Source: RECM01 sp047921215
Lineage (GTDB): Bacteria > Bacteroidota > Rhodothermia > Balneolales > Cyclonatronaceae
NCBI GenBank assembly: GCA_047921215.1
Contig: JBLRWO010000008.1
Location: 1-64,000 of the forward strand
Direction of reading: 5' to 3'
DNA: 64,000 bases
Below the pieces are notes generated by a model that was not told the DNA's origin, did not search any database, and saw only the letters and a list, made by a program, of their open reading frames with translations. The translations under genes were made by a program, and so were the position numbers. Every line of letters starts with the position of its first letter. Position 1 is the first letter of the stretch. Positions 25,257-34,006 of the stretch are shown here, one piece after another.

Positions 25257-27335
25257 TCAGCGAGGAACAGCCTGGAGTAAAAGATGATTGGTGAAGGTTA
25301 CGCTCAATTCCGCAACTGGCCCTTCCACAGTCCCAAAGCTTACATTGTTTTCATAGTCGGTAACCTCGTAGGTTCTGCCGGCCTGCAGGCCTCTCAGCTC
25401 AACAGTACCGTCATAATCGCCGATATCGGATTCGTCCCTGCCGGGGTTCTGATCGGCATAAAAACCATAGTACATGGCATCGTCCTTGCTGATGGCGTGG
25501 GTTTCAGGGCGGTAGAATCCTATGTCGTACAATTCGCCCAGATACTGACCTTCTGCAAGACGTTTCGACTGATAGATATCGGCCCATTTCTGCCAGTACA
25601 CTTCCCTGTCGGGAGTGAGGTCGGTTTCAGGATCGGGTCCTGCGCCAACCGGCCAGGTGAACTTTGTACCAATGATGGCTCCTGTTCCAACCTGTGATGC
25701 GAAATCGGATCCGCCACGGCTCAGCTCAACATGGTCGCCAAAAAACGGAGTGTCGCGGCCCATAAGGGCTTTGAGCGTACGGCCTTTGTGGCGCACCTGC
25801 CAGGAACTTGTCGGGTCGGACGATACGCCCTGTGTCATGTAAGGCAGCAGGTGGAAAGCATAGGCAGTACCGCAGGGGCAAATTTCGATCAGGGCATCAT
25901 CCACGATGGATGTTCCGGTTTCATAGATTGCCTTGAAGAATGCCGGCATGGCTTCATGGGATTCATCCGGGCTTGCATGGTTGTGAGCCGGATTGTAGCA
26001 TTCAGGTGCCGCGTTGAGGTGCTGACCATCGATTTTAAGCCCTTCATAGCCCCAGGTATCCATCATTGTACGTACAAGATCGGTGTGGTAGTCGACAACA
26101 GGCTGGTAGGCCGGGCACATATAGTGCACATTCCACCAGGTGATGTTAACGGGTTCACCATCTTTGTCGAGTATCAGGTATTCGGGATTGGATGCATAGA
26201 TGTCGGAATCGGGGTGCATCCCGAGGGGAGCCCACCACAGTTTGGACCTGAAGCCCGCGTCGTGTACGGTCTGAACAAATTTGACCATATCGGCATCGCC
26301 GGCCGGATATTTGTCGGGATGCAGGGCCCAGTCGCCCACATTGGTCTGCCAGCCATCGTCGAGAACCACCCAGTGGTACTCGAGGTCGCCAACTTTGGGA
26401 AGGGTACCATAGACCTGCTCCATGGTGAATGTGCGCTCATAGCCCCAGGCGCACCATTGGGTTTCATAGGCACTGTCGTTAATTACAGGGAAGGAGATAC
26501 CGCGTTTTACCATCAAATCCTTGTAATCGACCAGAGTGGCGAAATAGTCACCCTCCTGTACCCGTACGAACGTTGTGAATGTTTCGAGAGACCCGCCTGC
26601 AGGCAGTTCAAGCCCTTTATCATAACGGATGTGGATGTCGGCATTCTCTCCTGTTTCCATGCTGACGGGAATTTTTACCAGCTTGGGTACCATTTCAAGG
26701 TGGCCGACCGCAAGGCCGCCATCGGGGCGCCAGAGGCTGCTGACGGGAGTTCCCCCGCCGTAATCGGAATTATTCATGCCCATATAATTCTGCTGACTGA
26801 AACCCTCGGAAACGGGCAGCACCCAGTCGCGGCGGCTGCTGGTTGATTCGCTCTGATAGCTCCAGAACGGGTATTCGTAACCGGATGCGGTGTTGGCAAT
26901 TTTGTAGTGGTTATTCACCCATACATCAACTGTCAAATCCTCATTTCCGGTATTCCGGTAGGAAACATCAAATACCGCCGTATTGGGAGAACTATCGTAT
27001 GTACGAACCGTCACTGTTTTCTCGACAGCACCGTTCTTACCTGTCAAGGTGTAGGAAGAACCACGTCCCATCCGGTCGTTCACACTGGATTTTGTGACCT
27101 TATCCAGCTCAAAATCACGTATTTCGGTACCATCCACAATCAGATATTCGGATGGTGAAAAGCCGGAAAAAACCAACTCCGAACCTGTGGTTTTTGAGAT
27201 GATCCGGCTGTGCATCAGATCATTGAATTCCAGGCGGAACTGTGACGTTTCCACAACCGGCTCGGTCTTTCCGCAACCCGCCAGGGTCCAGGCCGTTAAA
27301 ATAGCCAGGGTGATAAGTACTAATTTCTTCAGCAT
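25257..27335 (-). CDS. GH36-like alpha-galactosidase, lipoprotein
   Basis: A 692-residue lipoprotein (LAGC, Cys21), so probably at a membrane surface. After an N-terminal beta-sandwich (about 28-275) comes a GH27/36-type TIM barrel: WCAWGYE, VVLDDGWQ (323-330), the nucleophile in LKIDGQH (Asp436) and an acid/base candidate in SSDPTSSWQ (Asp507). A small C-terminal beta domain ends the protein. The family releases alpha-galactose or alpha-GalNAc; given the neighbouring AgaS operon, alpha-N-acetylgalactosaminide or alpha-galactosaminide is an attractive but unproven substrate. It is last in the minus-strand array, 21 bp after a DUF4832 gene and before a strong terminator. Confidence 0.88.
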   Translation of the reverse strand: MLKKLVLITLAILTAWTLAGCGKTEPVVETSQFRLEFNDLMHSRIISKTTGSELVFSGFSPSEYLIVDGTEIRDFELDKVTKSSVNDRMGRGSSYTLTGKNGAVEKTVTVRTYDSSPNTAVFDVSYRNTGNEDLTVDVWVNNHYKIANTASGYEYPFWSYQSESTSSRRDWVLPVSEGFSQQNYMGMNNSDYGGGTPVSSLWRPDGGLAVGHLEMVPKLVKIPVSMETGENADIHIRYDKGLELPAGGSLETFTTFVRVQEGDYFATLVDYKDLMVKRGISFPVINDSAYETQWCAWGYERTFTMEQVYGTLPKVGDLEYHWVVLDDGWQTNVGDWALHPDKYPAGDADMVKFVQTVHDAGFRSKLWWAPLGMHPDSDIYASNPEYLILDKDGEPVNITWWNVHYMCPAYQPVVDYHTDLVRTMMDTWGYEGLKIDGQHLNAAPECYNPAHNHASPDESHEAMPAFFKAIYETGTSIVDDALIEICPCGTAYAFHLLPYMTQGVSSDPTSSWQVRHKGRTLKALMGRDTPFFGDHVELSRGGSDFASQVGTGAIIGTKFTWPVGAGPDPETDLTPDREVYWQKWADIYQSKRLAEGQYLGELYDIGFYRPETHAISKDDAMYYGFYADQNPGRDESDIGDYDGTVELRGLQAGRTYEVTDYENNVSFGTVEGPVAELSVTFTNHLLLQAVPR

Positions 27336-27356
27336 AATTGTTTGAGTAAATGGTTT

Positions 27357-29075
27357 TTATTTAAGTAAAATCATGGATCTGGTACTGCTGCCCGCCGGAT
27401 CCGACAGCCTGTAGAGATATACACCACTGGAGAAACCGGAAGCATCGAAATAGACGGAATGGCTGCCCGATGAAAGCATACCATCGGCCAGTACAGCCAC
27501 TCTCTGCCCCATGATGTTGAAAACTTCGAGTTTTACCGGCTGTGCTTCGTTCAGATTGAACGTTATGGTTGTGCCGGGGTTAAAAGGATTCGGATAATTC
27601 TGATGCAGATCAAATGTACCGGGAGTATCATTGAGTTCCTCGCCGATATCTGTCCAGGTACCGAAGGGTTCAAACCAGATATCACCCTCGTATGATTCCC
27701 CATTCGATGGGCCTATCTCAACGATATGTCCTACAGCATTAAAGCCTGAGTCTTCTTCCCATACCCCGGGGTTTGCAAGGCGGATGGAGTATTCAGACCG
27801 GTGCCTGAGTTCCGGCATGGGATCAGGCATATTCACCATTACTTCATACAGGCTTTCCGGCATGGCCTGCGGAAGCCCTATTTCATGGCGCAGGTTCACG
27901 GTTTCACCACTTAGCCAGAACCGCGGATCTTCGGGCAGTGTGGCCTCCCAGATGTTATCCGGATCAAGAACATCACGCATGATTACCTGGAAGCCCCGCG
28001 GGTTAAACGGCGCTGCAAACCCTTTATTCGTCAGATCAAGGTTGAATGTAAAAGCACCGCCAGATGCGGAAACCTCACTGTATTCTCCCTGCTCCATGGC
28101 AAAACGGTAACCGAGACGGCGTTCAACCTCCGGCATACAACCTTCGTCGACCCACTGGTCGAGTATGATTCTGGAATAGTTGGAATTGAGGAAAGACCAG
28201 CTCAACATGTCGAGTTCTTCAAGGGCCGTAGCACAGTGGTAACGGTCGCCTGCATCAGGCCGGGGATTACAGGTCTCCCCTCCCATCGGAACATATTTGG
28301 TATCTTCACTGAGGAAGTTTTTCTCCCACTCTACATTGAACCTGTAGGTACCCACATCGTTAGGGCTTGCCAGGAAGCAGTCGTTATGGTGGCCGGCACG
28401 GGATTTATAGGAACCATCGTAGGCATCTTCAGGCTGCACGGGCTGGTTATTGTTGAAAATCTGGAGTTTGGCCTGGGGATACCGGATCTGAATAGCGCGT
28501 TCGGGGAGAACATCCAGATATTTGTAAAATATTTCCCGCATATTTGCTGTAGTGGTCAGATTGTAATGGGAAGCATGCCATTCGCCCCATGCACCGATGA
28601 ACCCGGCGTTTGCCACTGCTATAACATCATAGTTGCGCTCAAAAACCGGCTGCAACTGTTCCAGATGTGCAAGAACACGTTCCAGTGGCGCGTCGGGTTC
28701 CGATTCGCTTTTACTGTAACGGAAACGCAGCACCGCTTTTATTCCGGCTTCCCGGAGGGCGGCGAAGTCGGTTTCTAACTGATTCAGAAAAGCTTCGGTG
28801 AAGTCTGTTTCCCGGAAACTGGCCAGGTAATAAAGCCGGATGATCAGGGTTTTATTTTCAGCTCTCAGTGCCTGAAGTGTGGCCGGATTCAGTGTTGAAC
28901 CACCCGGAATACCCTCTGTCCAGTTATAGAAGCCACGTTCGGGGTTGGGGAAAATTTCATCCGATTCGACATATTCATATTGTACCAGCTCACCAGACTG
29001 GCGGGCATCGAGACTGATCGGTCCCGCAAGCATAAAAAACATCAACAGTGGAAAAGCAAACAGTAACTTAGACAT
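27357..29075 (-). CDS. DUF4874/DUF4832 secreted protein with T9SS sorting domain (copy 1)
   Basis: A 572-residue secreted protein: signal peptide ending near LDA, then the DUF4874 opening DEIFPNPERGFYNWTEG and a TIM-barrel-like part with KAVLRFRYSKSE and FIGAWGEWH, whose Glu is a possible acid catalyst. A DUF4832 half follows (EGCMPEVERRLGYRF). The end is a T9SS type A domain with NYPNPFNPG, VFNIMGQRV and a final SMILLK. The architecture suggests a surface glycoside hydrolase or glycan binder; no activity is established to my knowledge. GGGAG before the ATG is a fair ribosome-binding site. It is a diverged paralog of the next gene upstream. Confidence 0.85.
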   Translation of the reverse strand: MSKLLFAFPLLMFFMLAGPISLDARQSGELVQYEYVESDEIFPNPERGFYNWTEGIPGGSTLNPATLQALRAENKTLIIRLYYLASFRETDFTEAFLNQLETDFAALREAGIKAVLRFRYSKSESEPDAPLERVLAHLEQLQPVFERNYDVIAVANAGFIGAWGEWHASHYNLTTTANMREIFYKYLDVLPERAIQIRYPQAKLQIFNNNQPVQPEDAYDGSYKSRAGHHNDCFLASPNDVGTYRFNVEWEKNFLSEDTKYVPMGGETCNPRPDAGDRYHCATALEELDMLSWSFLNSNYSRIILDQWVDEGCMPEVERRLGYRFAMEQGEYSEVSASGGAFTFNLDLTNKGFAAPFNPRGFQVIMRDVLDPDNIWEATLPEDPRFWLSGETVNLRHEIGLPQAMPESLYEVMVNMPDPMPELRHRSEYSIRLANPGVWEEDSGFNAVGHIVEIGPSNGESYEGDIWFEPFGTWTDIGEELNDTPGTFDLHQNYPNPFNPGTTITFNLNEAQPVKLEVFNIMGQRVAVLADGMLSSGSHSVYFDASGFSSGVYLYRLSDPAGSSTRSMILLK

Positions 29076-29134
29076 TACACTCCCATTTCATCCCAGCTTT
29101 CATGGGATCATTAAACATAAATTCGTAATGAAGT

Positions 29135-29148
29135 GTAAGAAAACGAAA
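29135..29148 (-). promoter_or_regulatory. Candidate DeoR/AgaR-like operator, site A
   Basis: GTAAGAAAACGAAA lies 60 bp before the DUF4832 copy 1 start. Its reverse complement TTTCGTTTTCTTAC fits the TTTCRTTTYR-type pattern of AgaR-like DeoR regulators and the sites near 32.6, 48.4 and 49.8 kb. Confidence 0.45.
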
Positions 29149-29268
29149 TTTTAAAGACAAGTAAAATCGAACATTTTGTATCCTTTTCTTACGAATAGGT
29201 CATTTATCGTTCCTGGTTTTCAGATTTACATATCTGAAACGTTATTTCCGATAACCCTGGTCAGCATC

Positions 29269-30963
29269 TTATTTCAGCAACATCATGGAGTTCGTCTTGA
29301 TGTAACTACCCGCAGTAAGCCTGTACACATAGACACCGGCTGTCAAGCCGGCGGAACTGAATGATATGTAGTGCCTGCCGGCATTATAATGGCCATGTGC
29401 AGGAACAGCCACCCTTTGGCCAAGAATGTTGAACACCTCTAGCCGTATTTCGATCGCTTCATGCAGGTCGAAAGGGATTACCGTTGAGGGGTTAAACGGA
29501 TTCGGGTAGTTCTGATGCAGGGTAAAACCACGGCTGGAAACTTCTGCAACCTGTTCAATGCTGGTACTGGTACCCTCCGGACGGAATACCAGCCCGTCTG
29601 TGTAAGCTTCGCCCGGAGCATCGGAACTAATCTCGACCAAATGTCCGAGGGAGTTAAAACCCGTATCACTTTCCCAGGTCCCATCGTTGGCAGTTCGTAT
29701 CGCATATTCCGGTCTGTCGTACAATTCCGGTTCCGGATCGGGAAAGTGAAGCAGCAATTCATACATATCTTCAGGCATATCGGCAGGAATTCCAAACTGA
29801 TGCACAATTCCAACCGGTTCACCGGAGTGCCAGTAGCGGGGATCCTCGGGAGGATGCACTTCGTAGATCCGTTCCGGGTCGGCAAGGCTTCTGAGCAGCA
29901 CCCGGAAACCACGGGCATTGAACGGCGATGCCCAGCCTTCGTTCACCAGGTTCAGTTCAAAACTCAACAGGTTACCCGGGGCAACCTGCGAGGTATAAAC
30001 ACCGTTCTGCAGTACAAACCTGTAGCCAAGCCGGCGTTCGACTTCCGGCATGCAACCGTCGTTGATCCAGCTCTGCAAGGTCGGGCCATACCAGCCCCTG
30101 TTCAGGTGCGACCATCTCAGTAAGGCCATCTCCTTCAAGGCGTTGTCACACTTATAATATTCGCCTTCACTCACACCACCGGTTTCCCCGCCCATCGGTA
30201 CAAAACGGTTTTCCTGGTTCAGATAGTTCTTTTCGTATTCGACATTACCGTACGTGCCCAGGTCGGTGCTGCTGGCCAGAAAACCGTCGTTATGGTGCCC
30301 TGTCCGGGAAATGTAGGAGCCCGTGTAGGCATCCTCTTCGGTAAGCGGGGTGAATTTGTTGAAAATAAACATTTTGTAACCTGGAGTTCTCACATTCACA
30401 AATCGTGGTTCAGGCAGCACCTCGAGTATTTTAAACAGAACCTCCTTGCGGGCAGCTGTGTTGGTCAGGTTATTTGTGGACGAATGCCACTCTCCCCATG
30501 CCCCGATAAAACCGGCATCCATTAAGGCAATTACATCATAATGCTCTTCGAATACGGGTTTCAGCTGGTCAAGGTGTGTTTTGATGATGTCGAGTGGAGC
30601 ATCCGGATCCCCGATATTGGTGGAATACCTGAACCGGAGCACTACTTTGATACCGGCCTGACGTGCCGCGTTAAAATCCTGCCGGACAATATTCAGGAAG
30701 TTTTCCGATAACGGGGCGTCTTTCCACGAGGAAAGAGTATAATTTCGGATAATCAAACTACGGGTATCGTTACGATAACCGATAAGCTGCTGTACGGACA
30801 AAGACGATGAACCCGGCCGCCATTCGGTAAACACATGGAACCCCCGTTCGGGATTGGTAATAATCTCGTCGGTTGGCAGATAATCAATTTCGACAAGCTG
30901 TTGCGCCAGTATTTGATACGGTGCGATCAGAAGGTAAATCAGGAATAGTAGTACTAATCTCAT
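29269..30963 (-). CDS. DUF4874/DUF4832 secreted protein with T9SS sorting domain (copy 2)
   Basis: A 564-residue paralog of the neighbouring gene with the same order: signal peptide MRLVLLFLIYLLIAPYQILAQ, DEIITNPERGFHVFTEW, a barrel-like part with KVVLRFRYSTN and FIGAWGEWHS, DGCMPEVERRLGYRF, then the T9SS end with NYPNPFNPST, VFNILGQRV and SMMLLK. The frame opens 11 codons earlier, but the signal peptide fixes the ATG at 30963. A pair of 19-bp direct repeats lies 9 bp upstream of it. Two diverged copies side by side suggest related but distinct linkages or binding roles. Confidence 0.85.
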   Translation of the reverse strand: MRLVLLFLIYLLIAPYQILAQQLVEIDYLPTDEIITNPERGFHVFTEWRPGSSSLSVQQLIGYRNDTRSLIIRNYTLSSWKDAPLSENFLNIVRQDFNAARQAGIKVVLRFRYSTNIGDPDAPLDIIKTHLDQLKPVFEEHYDVIALMDAGFIGAWGEWHSSTNNLTNTAARKEVLFKILEVLPEPRFVNVRTPGYKMFIFNKFTPLTEEDAYTGSYISRTGHHNDGFLASSTDLGTYGNVEYEKNYLNQENRFVPMGGETGGVSEGEYYKCDNALKEMALLRWSHLNRGWYGPTLQSWINDGCMPEVERRLGYRFVLQNGVYTSQVAPGNLLSFELNLVNEGWASPFNARGFRVLLRSLADPERIYEVHPPEDPRYWHSGEPVGIVHQFGIPADMPEDMYELLLHFPDPEPELYDRPEYAIRTANDGTWESDTGFNSLGHLVEISSDAPGEAYTDGLVFRPEGTSTSIEQVAEVSSRGFTLHQNYPNPFNPSTVIPFDLHEAIEIRLEVFNILGQRVAVPAHGHYNAGRHYISFSSAGLTAGVYVYRLTAGSYIKTNSMMLLK

Positions 30964-30972
30964 GATGCTTAA

Positions 30973-31012
30973 CAATTTAAATGATGTACAGGGCAATTTA
31001 AACAGTGTACAG
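30973..31012. repeat. Pair of 19-bp direct repeats before DUF4832 copy 2
   Basis: CAATTTAAATGATGTACAG (30973-30991) and CAATTTAAACAGTGTACAG (30994-31012) differ at three positions and are spaced exactly 21 bp, about two helical turns. Their place directly before the start codon suggests a protein-binding site or leader element. Confidence 0.6.
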
Positions 31013-31195
31013 ATGCGATCAATGCATGTTAGCCCTGCATGCAGATAACGTGTAATAATGATCGGGATTTTAAAAAAAAAGCACCGGGCAAGATCCGTTT
31101 GGCTGCTGACTTTCGTCGTTCACAAAACAAAACCTACCCGGTGCCCGCATCGCTAACAGTTCGCCCCCCTGTTAACGGCGTTCGAGTCAAAAAAA

Positions 31196-31246
31196 ATGAT
31201 CCGGAATTCTGCTGTACTCTCGTATTTTGCAATAATTCCGGATCAT
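31196..31246 (-). terminator. 13-bp hairpin after the CBM9-like gene
   Basis: ATGATCCGGAATT (31196-31208) and AATTCCGGATCAT (31234-31246) are perfect inverted copies with a 25-nt loop. Read on the minus strand the second arm is followed by a T-run (complement of the A-run at 31189-31196), as in an intrinsic terminator 57 bp after the stop at 31304. Confidence 0.6.
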
Positions 31247-31303
31247 AACAGGTTCTGATATCGCTATCAGATTAACTGGTTGTTCTGGGTATAAACCGGA
31301 TGA

Positions 31304-32464
31304 TTACTTGAGAAGCATCATTTTACCGGTTGCAGTGTAATTGCCTGCTTTTACCGTGTAGAGATAAATACCGGATGTGAGGCCTTCGGCATCGAAGCTT
31401 ACACTGTGCGCTCCGGCAGAAAACATACCGTTGGCAGCTGTACCAATATATCGGCCGAGCATATCATATACTTCGATCGTTACCAGGTTTGCATTCTGCA
31501 TGGTGAAACGGATGTTTGTTGTCGGGTTGAACGGGTTGGGGTAGTTGCCCAGCAATGCAAAGTCTGAAGGAACTTCGGTTTCAGGATCAATGCTTACCTG
31601 GGTTTCAGGGTCTTCACCGTTCCAATCGGTTTCATAGGTATATACATAACCCGGAACTGGTCCACCGGGATCGTTGGATACGCGCTGCGACCACCACTGG
31701 TTTTCAGAGAATGTATTGAATGCACCGGATGCGATATACATGGTTACGAACGATCCGTGGCCATCGGCTTCATAGTCGGGCAGGTGCTGTGGCTGCAGCA
31801 ATACTGATTTCGGAATGGCTACTTCAACTTTGTTGTATTCGTCGTTCCAGGCAATCGTAACACCAAGTTCCGGTCTGCGTTCATAAATACTGAACGAGTG
31901 ACCATTGCCATCCTGGTGGTGCTCTTGTATTGGCATATGGAAGCCCGTAGTGTCGTAATATTCAGCATTAGTCGCAAACAGCGGCACAATGAAATCCACA
32001 CCGTTTGCATACCAGCCCCATGTCATACCTGTAGTATCTGTAAAATCTGCGAACAGATCAGGATCTACCGACATGTTCAGGGTAATGTGACCGTTTGACG
32101 GATAGATTTCAGCATCGTACTGCTCTGTTCCAGGGAAAACCCTGCGTACATCAGCACGGTGATTCATATCGACCCGAACATACAGAAACAGTTCATCGTC
32201 GGATACATATAGTCCGGCAACGTTTACATCCACCATGAAATCGGGATCATCCGGGTTGGCTGGCGAGTTGTCGCGTAACAGGTTTACGCCAACAATACCA
32301 TCGTGCCATGTTACGATTTCAAAATTCGGGGCAACGTCCAGACGCATCTCCTCGGTCCAGTCGCTCATATCACCATCAATGGCAATCTGAGCCTGCATCG
32401 AGGAATTCACTACCAGCAACAGAACCAGGGCTGCTGTCATCATAAAAGTAACTTTCTTCAGCAT
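31304..32464 (-). CDS. CBM9/DOMON-like secreted protein with T9SS sorting domain
   Basis: A 386-residue secreted protein: signal peptide (to about SMQAQ, residue 25), then IAIDGDMSDWTEEMRLDV, the usual opening of CBM9-like sugar-binding domains. A beta-rich body contains LFLYVRVDMN and KVEVAIPKSVL. It ends with a T9SS type A domain (NYPNPFNPTTNI, VYDMLGRYI, MMLLK). It probably binds carbohydrate at the surface. A good ribosome-binding site (GAGGAG) precedes ATG 32464, and a candidate operator lies about 123 bp upstream. The DMSDW module also occurs in metal/haem-binding DOMON proteins, so the ligand is uncertain. Confidence 0.82.
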   Translation of the reverse strand: MLKKVTFMMTAALVLLLVVNSSMQAQIAIDGDMSDWTEEMRLDVAPNFEIVTWHDGIVGVNLLRDNSPANPDDPDFMVDVNVAGLYVSDDELFLYVRVDMNHRADVRRVFPGTEQYDAEIYPSNGHITLNMSVDPDLFADFTDTTGMTWGWYANGVDFIVPLFATNAEYYDTTGFHMPIQEHHQDGNGHSFSIYERRPELGVTIAWNDEYNKVEVAIPKSVLLQPQHLPDYEADGHGSFVTMYIASGAFNTFSENQWWSQRVSNDPGGPVPGYVYTYETDWNGEDPETQVSIDPETEVPSDFALLGNYPNPFNPTTNIRFTMQNANLVTIEVYDMLGRYIGTAANGMFSAGAHSVSFDAEGLTSGIYLYTVKAGNYTATGKMMLLK

Positions 32465-32586
32465 ATAATCTCCTCTGCGATTTGCTTGTTATCCACCTGA
32501 ATGGTGGGTTTGTTCATTACTGAATTTCCGGACCGACCCTTCAATTGTTCGATATCCGGTGACGATCTTTCATTACAAGAGTTATT

Positions 32587-32600
32587 GTAACCAAACGAAA
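32587..32600 (-). promoter_or_regulatory. Candidate DeoR/AgaR-like operator, site B
   Basis: GTAACCAAACGAAA lies about 123 bp before the CBM9-like gene. It differs from site A at two positions. The rest of the A/T-rich gap 32465-32739 shows no gene. Confidence 0.45.
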
Positions 32601-32739
32601 TATAAAACGCAACAAAAAAGAACAATAATATTTCATTTTATTATTATTCCAGGAATATCACCCGGTTTGATCACAATTTGCTCATTCTTTTTAACCGATT
32701 TGGTTTTACTTACCTCAAAATTTGGCCGAATATTGGTGA

Positions 32740-33837
32740 TTAGTGGCTTCGTAATCTTTCAAATAGTTTCAAAGCATTATCACGATAGATTTTCCTGAGT
32801 ACTTCATCCGGCAGGTCGAACCCGTTCAGGGCCCAATGGTAAGAGTACTGGTCATGTGCGTAGAAGTGCTCATCTGCAGTTTCAAGAATCCTGAATGTTG
32901 TACGGTACATGCCCGGGTTATATCCCATATCGGTGCCATAGAGCAGGCGGTCCTGGTAGCGAATATAAAAATCGCGCATGAACCTCGGTATATTTGCCGT
33001 TTCGGCATACCTGGCTGAAATATCAGCGTACAGGTTCGGGTACTTGTCGAGCATGGCAGCCAGCCTTTCCAGATCATAGCTGAGGTTGGCAAAATGTACG
33101 GCGATAAAGGTGGTACCGGGATTACTGCTCACCGCTCTTTCCAGAATATCGATCATGCCGCTGTGACCAACGATGTCCGGACGGTTGTCGAGACGCCATT
33201 TGAATGCATTCATCATCCCGTCGTTGGTCGAATCCATGGGCATGTACATCCAGATGGGATCGGCCACATGTATGTTGACCGGCAACCCCAGCTCTCCCGC
33301 TCTTTTAAGGACAGGTTGCAGCAGAGGGTCGTCAAGATGCATGCCATGGGCGGTTACCGTGCCGGAGCGCAATCCCCAGCCCTTGTCCGATAACTCACCG
33401 ATACCTTTGCCTCCAATTGCCTTGCAGCGTTCCAGTTCGGCCACCGCTCTCTGCGTAAAACCGGGCTCCTGGTGGTTGGCCAGATCCAGGCCACACCAAA
33501 CCTCAAACCGGTCAGGGTAGCGGCCATATACCAACATCAGTGAGTCGAGACGTTCGCCCACCGAATAGGTGAGGATGACTGTTCGTTCCACATTCACCGA
33601 AGCCATGTTACGCACCCACTGGTCAACAGCTGCGAGTGATCCGGCATAGGGATGAGAATGAACATCAATGATCGGGTAACGGGCCTGTCGAACCTCGGTT
33701 ACCGGAATTTTGTAGATCGATACCGGCCGGAAGTCCCGAAGCAGGATATCTTCCGGGGCAGTCTGCGCCGTTGCACGGTCAAGGCCGGGATACAGCACAA
33801 AAACAGATACAATGAGGAGGTATAACAGCTTTTTCAT
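32740..33837 (-). CDS. Periplasmic amidohydrolase-family (metal-dependent TIM barrel) protein
   Basis: A 365-residue amidohydrolase-2-type protein with a signal peptide (MKKLLYLLIVSVFVLYPG...ATAQ), so it acts outside the cytoplasm. Metal ligands are visible: HSH (60-62) in IIDVHSHP, His190 in VNIHVADP, His248 in FIAVHFAN, and Asp303 in YGTDMGY. The usual reactions are hydrolysis of C-N bonds or decarboxylation. In this locus it might remove an N-substituent from a sugar, but nothing in the sequence shows the substrate. It stands between the CBM9-like and GH42-like genes on the same strand, 169 bp from the latter. Confidence 0.85.
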   Translation of the reverse strand: MKKLLYLLIVSVFVLYPGLDRATAQTAPEDILLRDFRPVSIYKIPVTEVRQARYPIIDVHSHPYAGSLAAVDQWVRNMASVNVERTVILTYSVGERLDSLMLVYGRYPDRFEVWCGLDLANHQEPGFTQRAVAELERCKAIGGKGIGELSDKGWGLRSGTVTAHGMHLDDPLLQPVLKRAGELGLPVNIHVADPIWMYMPMDSTNDGMMNAFKWRLDNRPDIVGHSGMIDILERAVSSNPGTTFIAVHFANLSYDLERLAAMLDKYPNLYADISARYAETANIPRFMRDFYIRYQDRLLYGTDMGYNPGMYRTTFRILETADEHFYAHDQYSYHWALNGFDLPDEVLRKIYRDNALKLFERLRSH

Positions 33838-34006
33838 AACGTATGATTTGAATGAACTATGAATGGCCCTGAACTGAAATTCCGGGCTTATTTTTTTTTA
33901 AAGGGAACACCAGTTTGTTCGTAGCCTGTTAACTGAGCCGGGAAGTTTAGCTGCGGCCGGTCAACTTCCCCTTTTATGGACCACCCAAACCCGGTACTGA
34001 TCTGTA

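Larger units (their letters stand above)
30964..31303. other. Intergenic region with direct and inverted repeats
   Basis: No gene is seen in these 340 bp. They hold a 21-bp-spaced direct repeat next to the downstream start codon (30973-31012), an 8-bp inverted repeat (GCACCGGG 31081-31088 with CCCGGTGC 31137-31144), and a 13-bp inverted repeat (31196-31246). The last could terminate transcription from the CBM9-like gene. Confidence 0.7.

Noticed and set aside
25731..26846. 371-codon open frame antisense to the GH36-like gene
   Set aside because: The minus-strand frame carries the glycosidase motifs; the antisense translation has no domain or signal.
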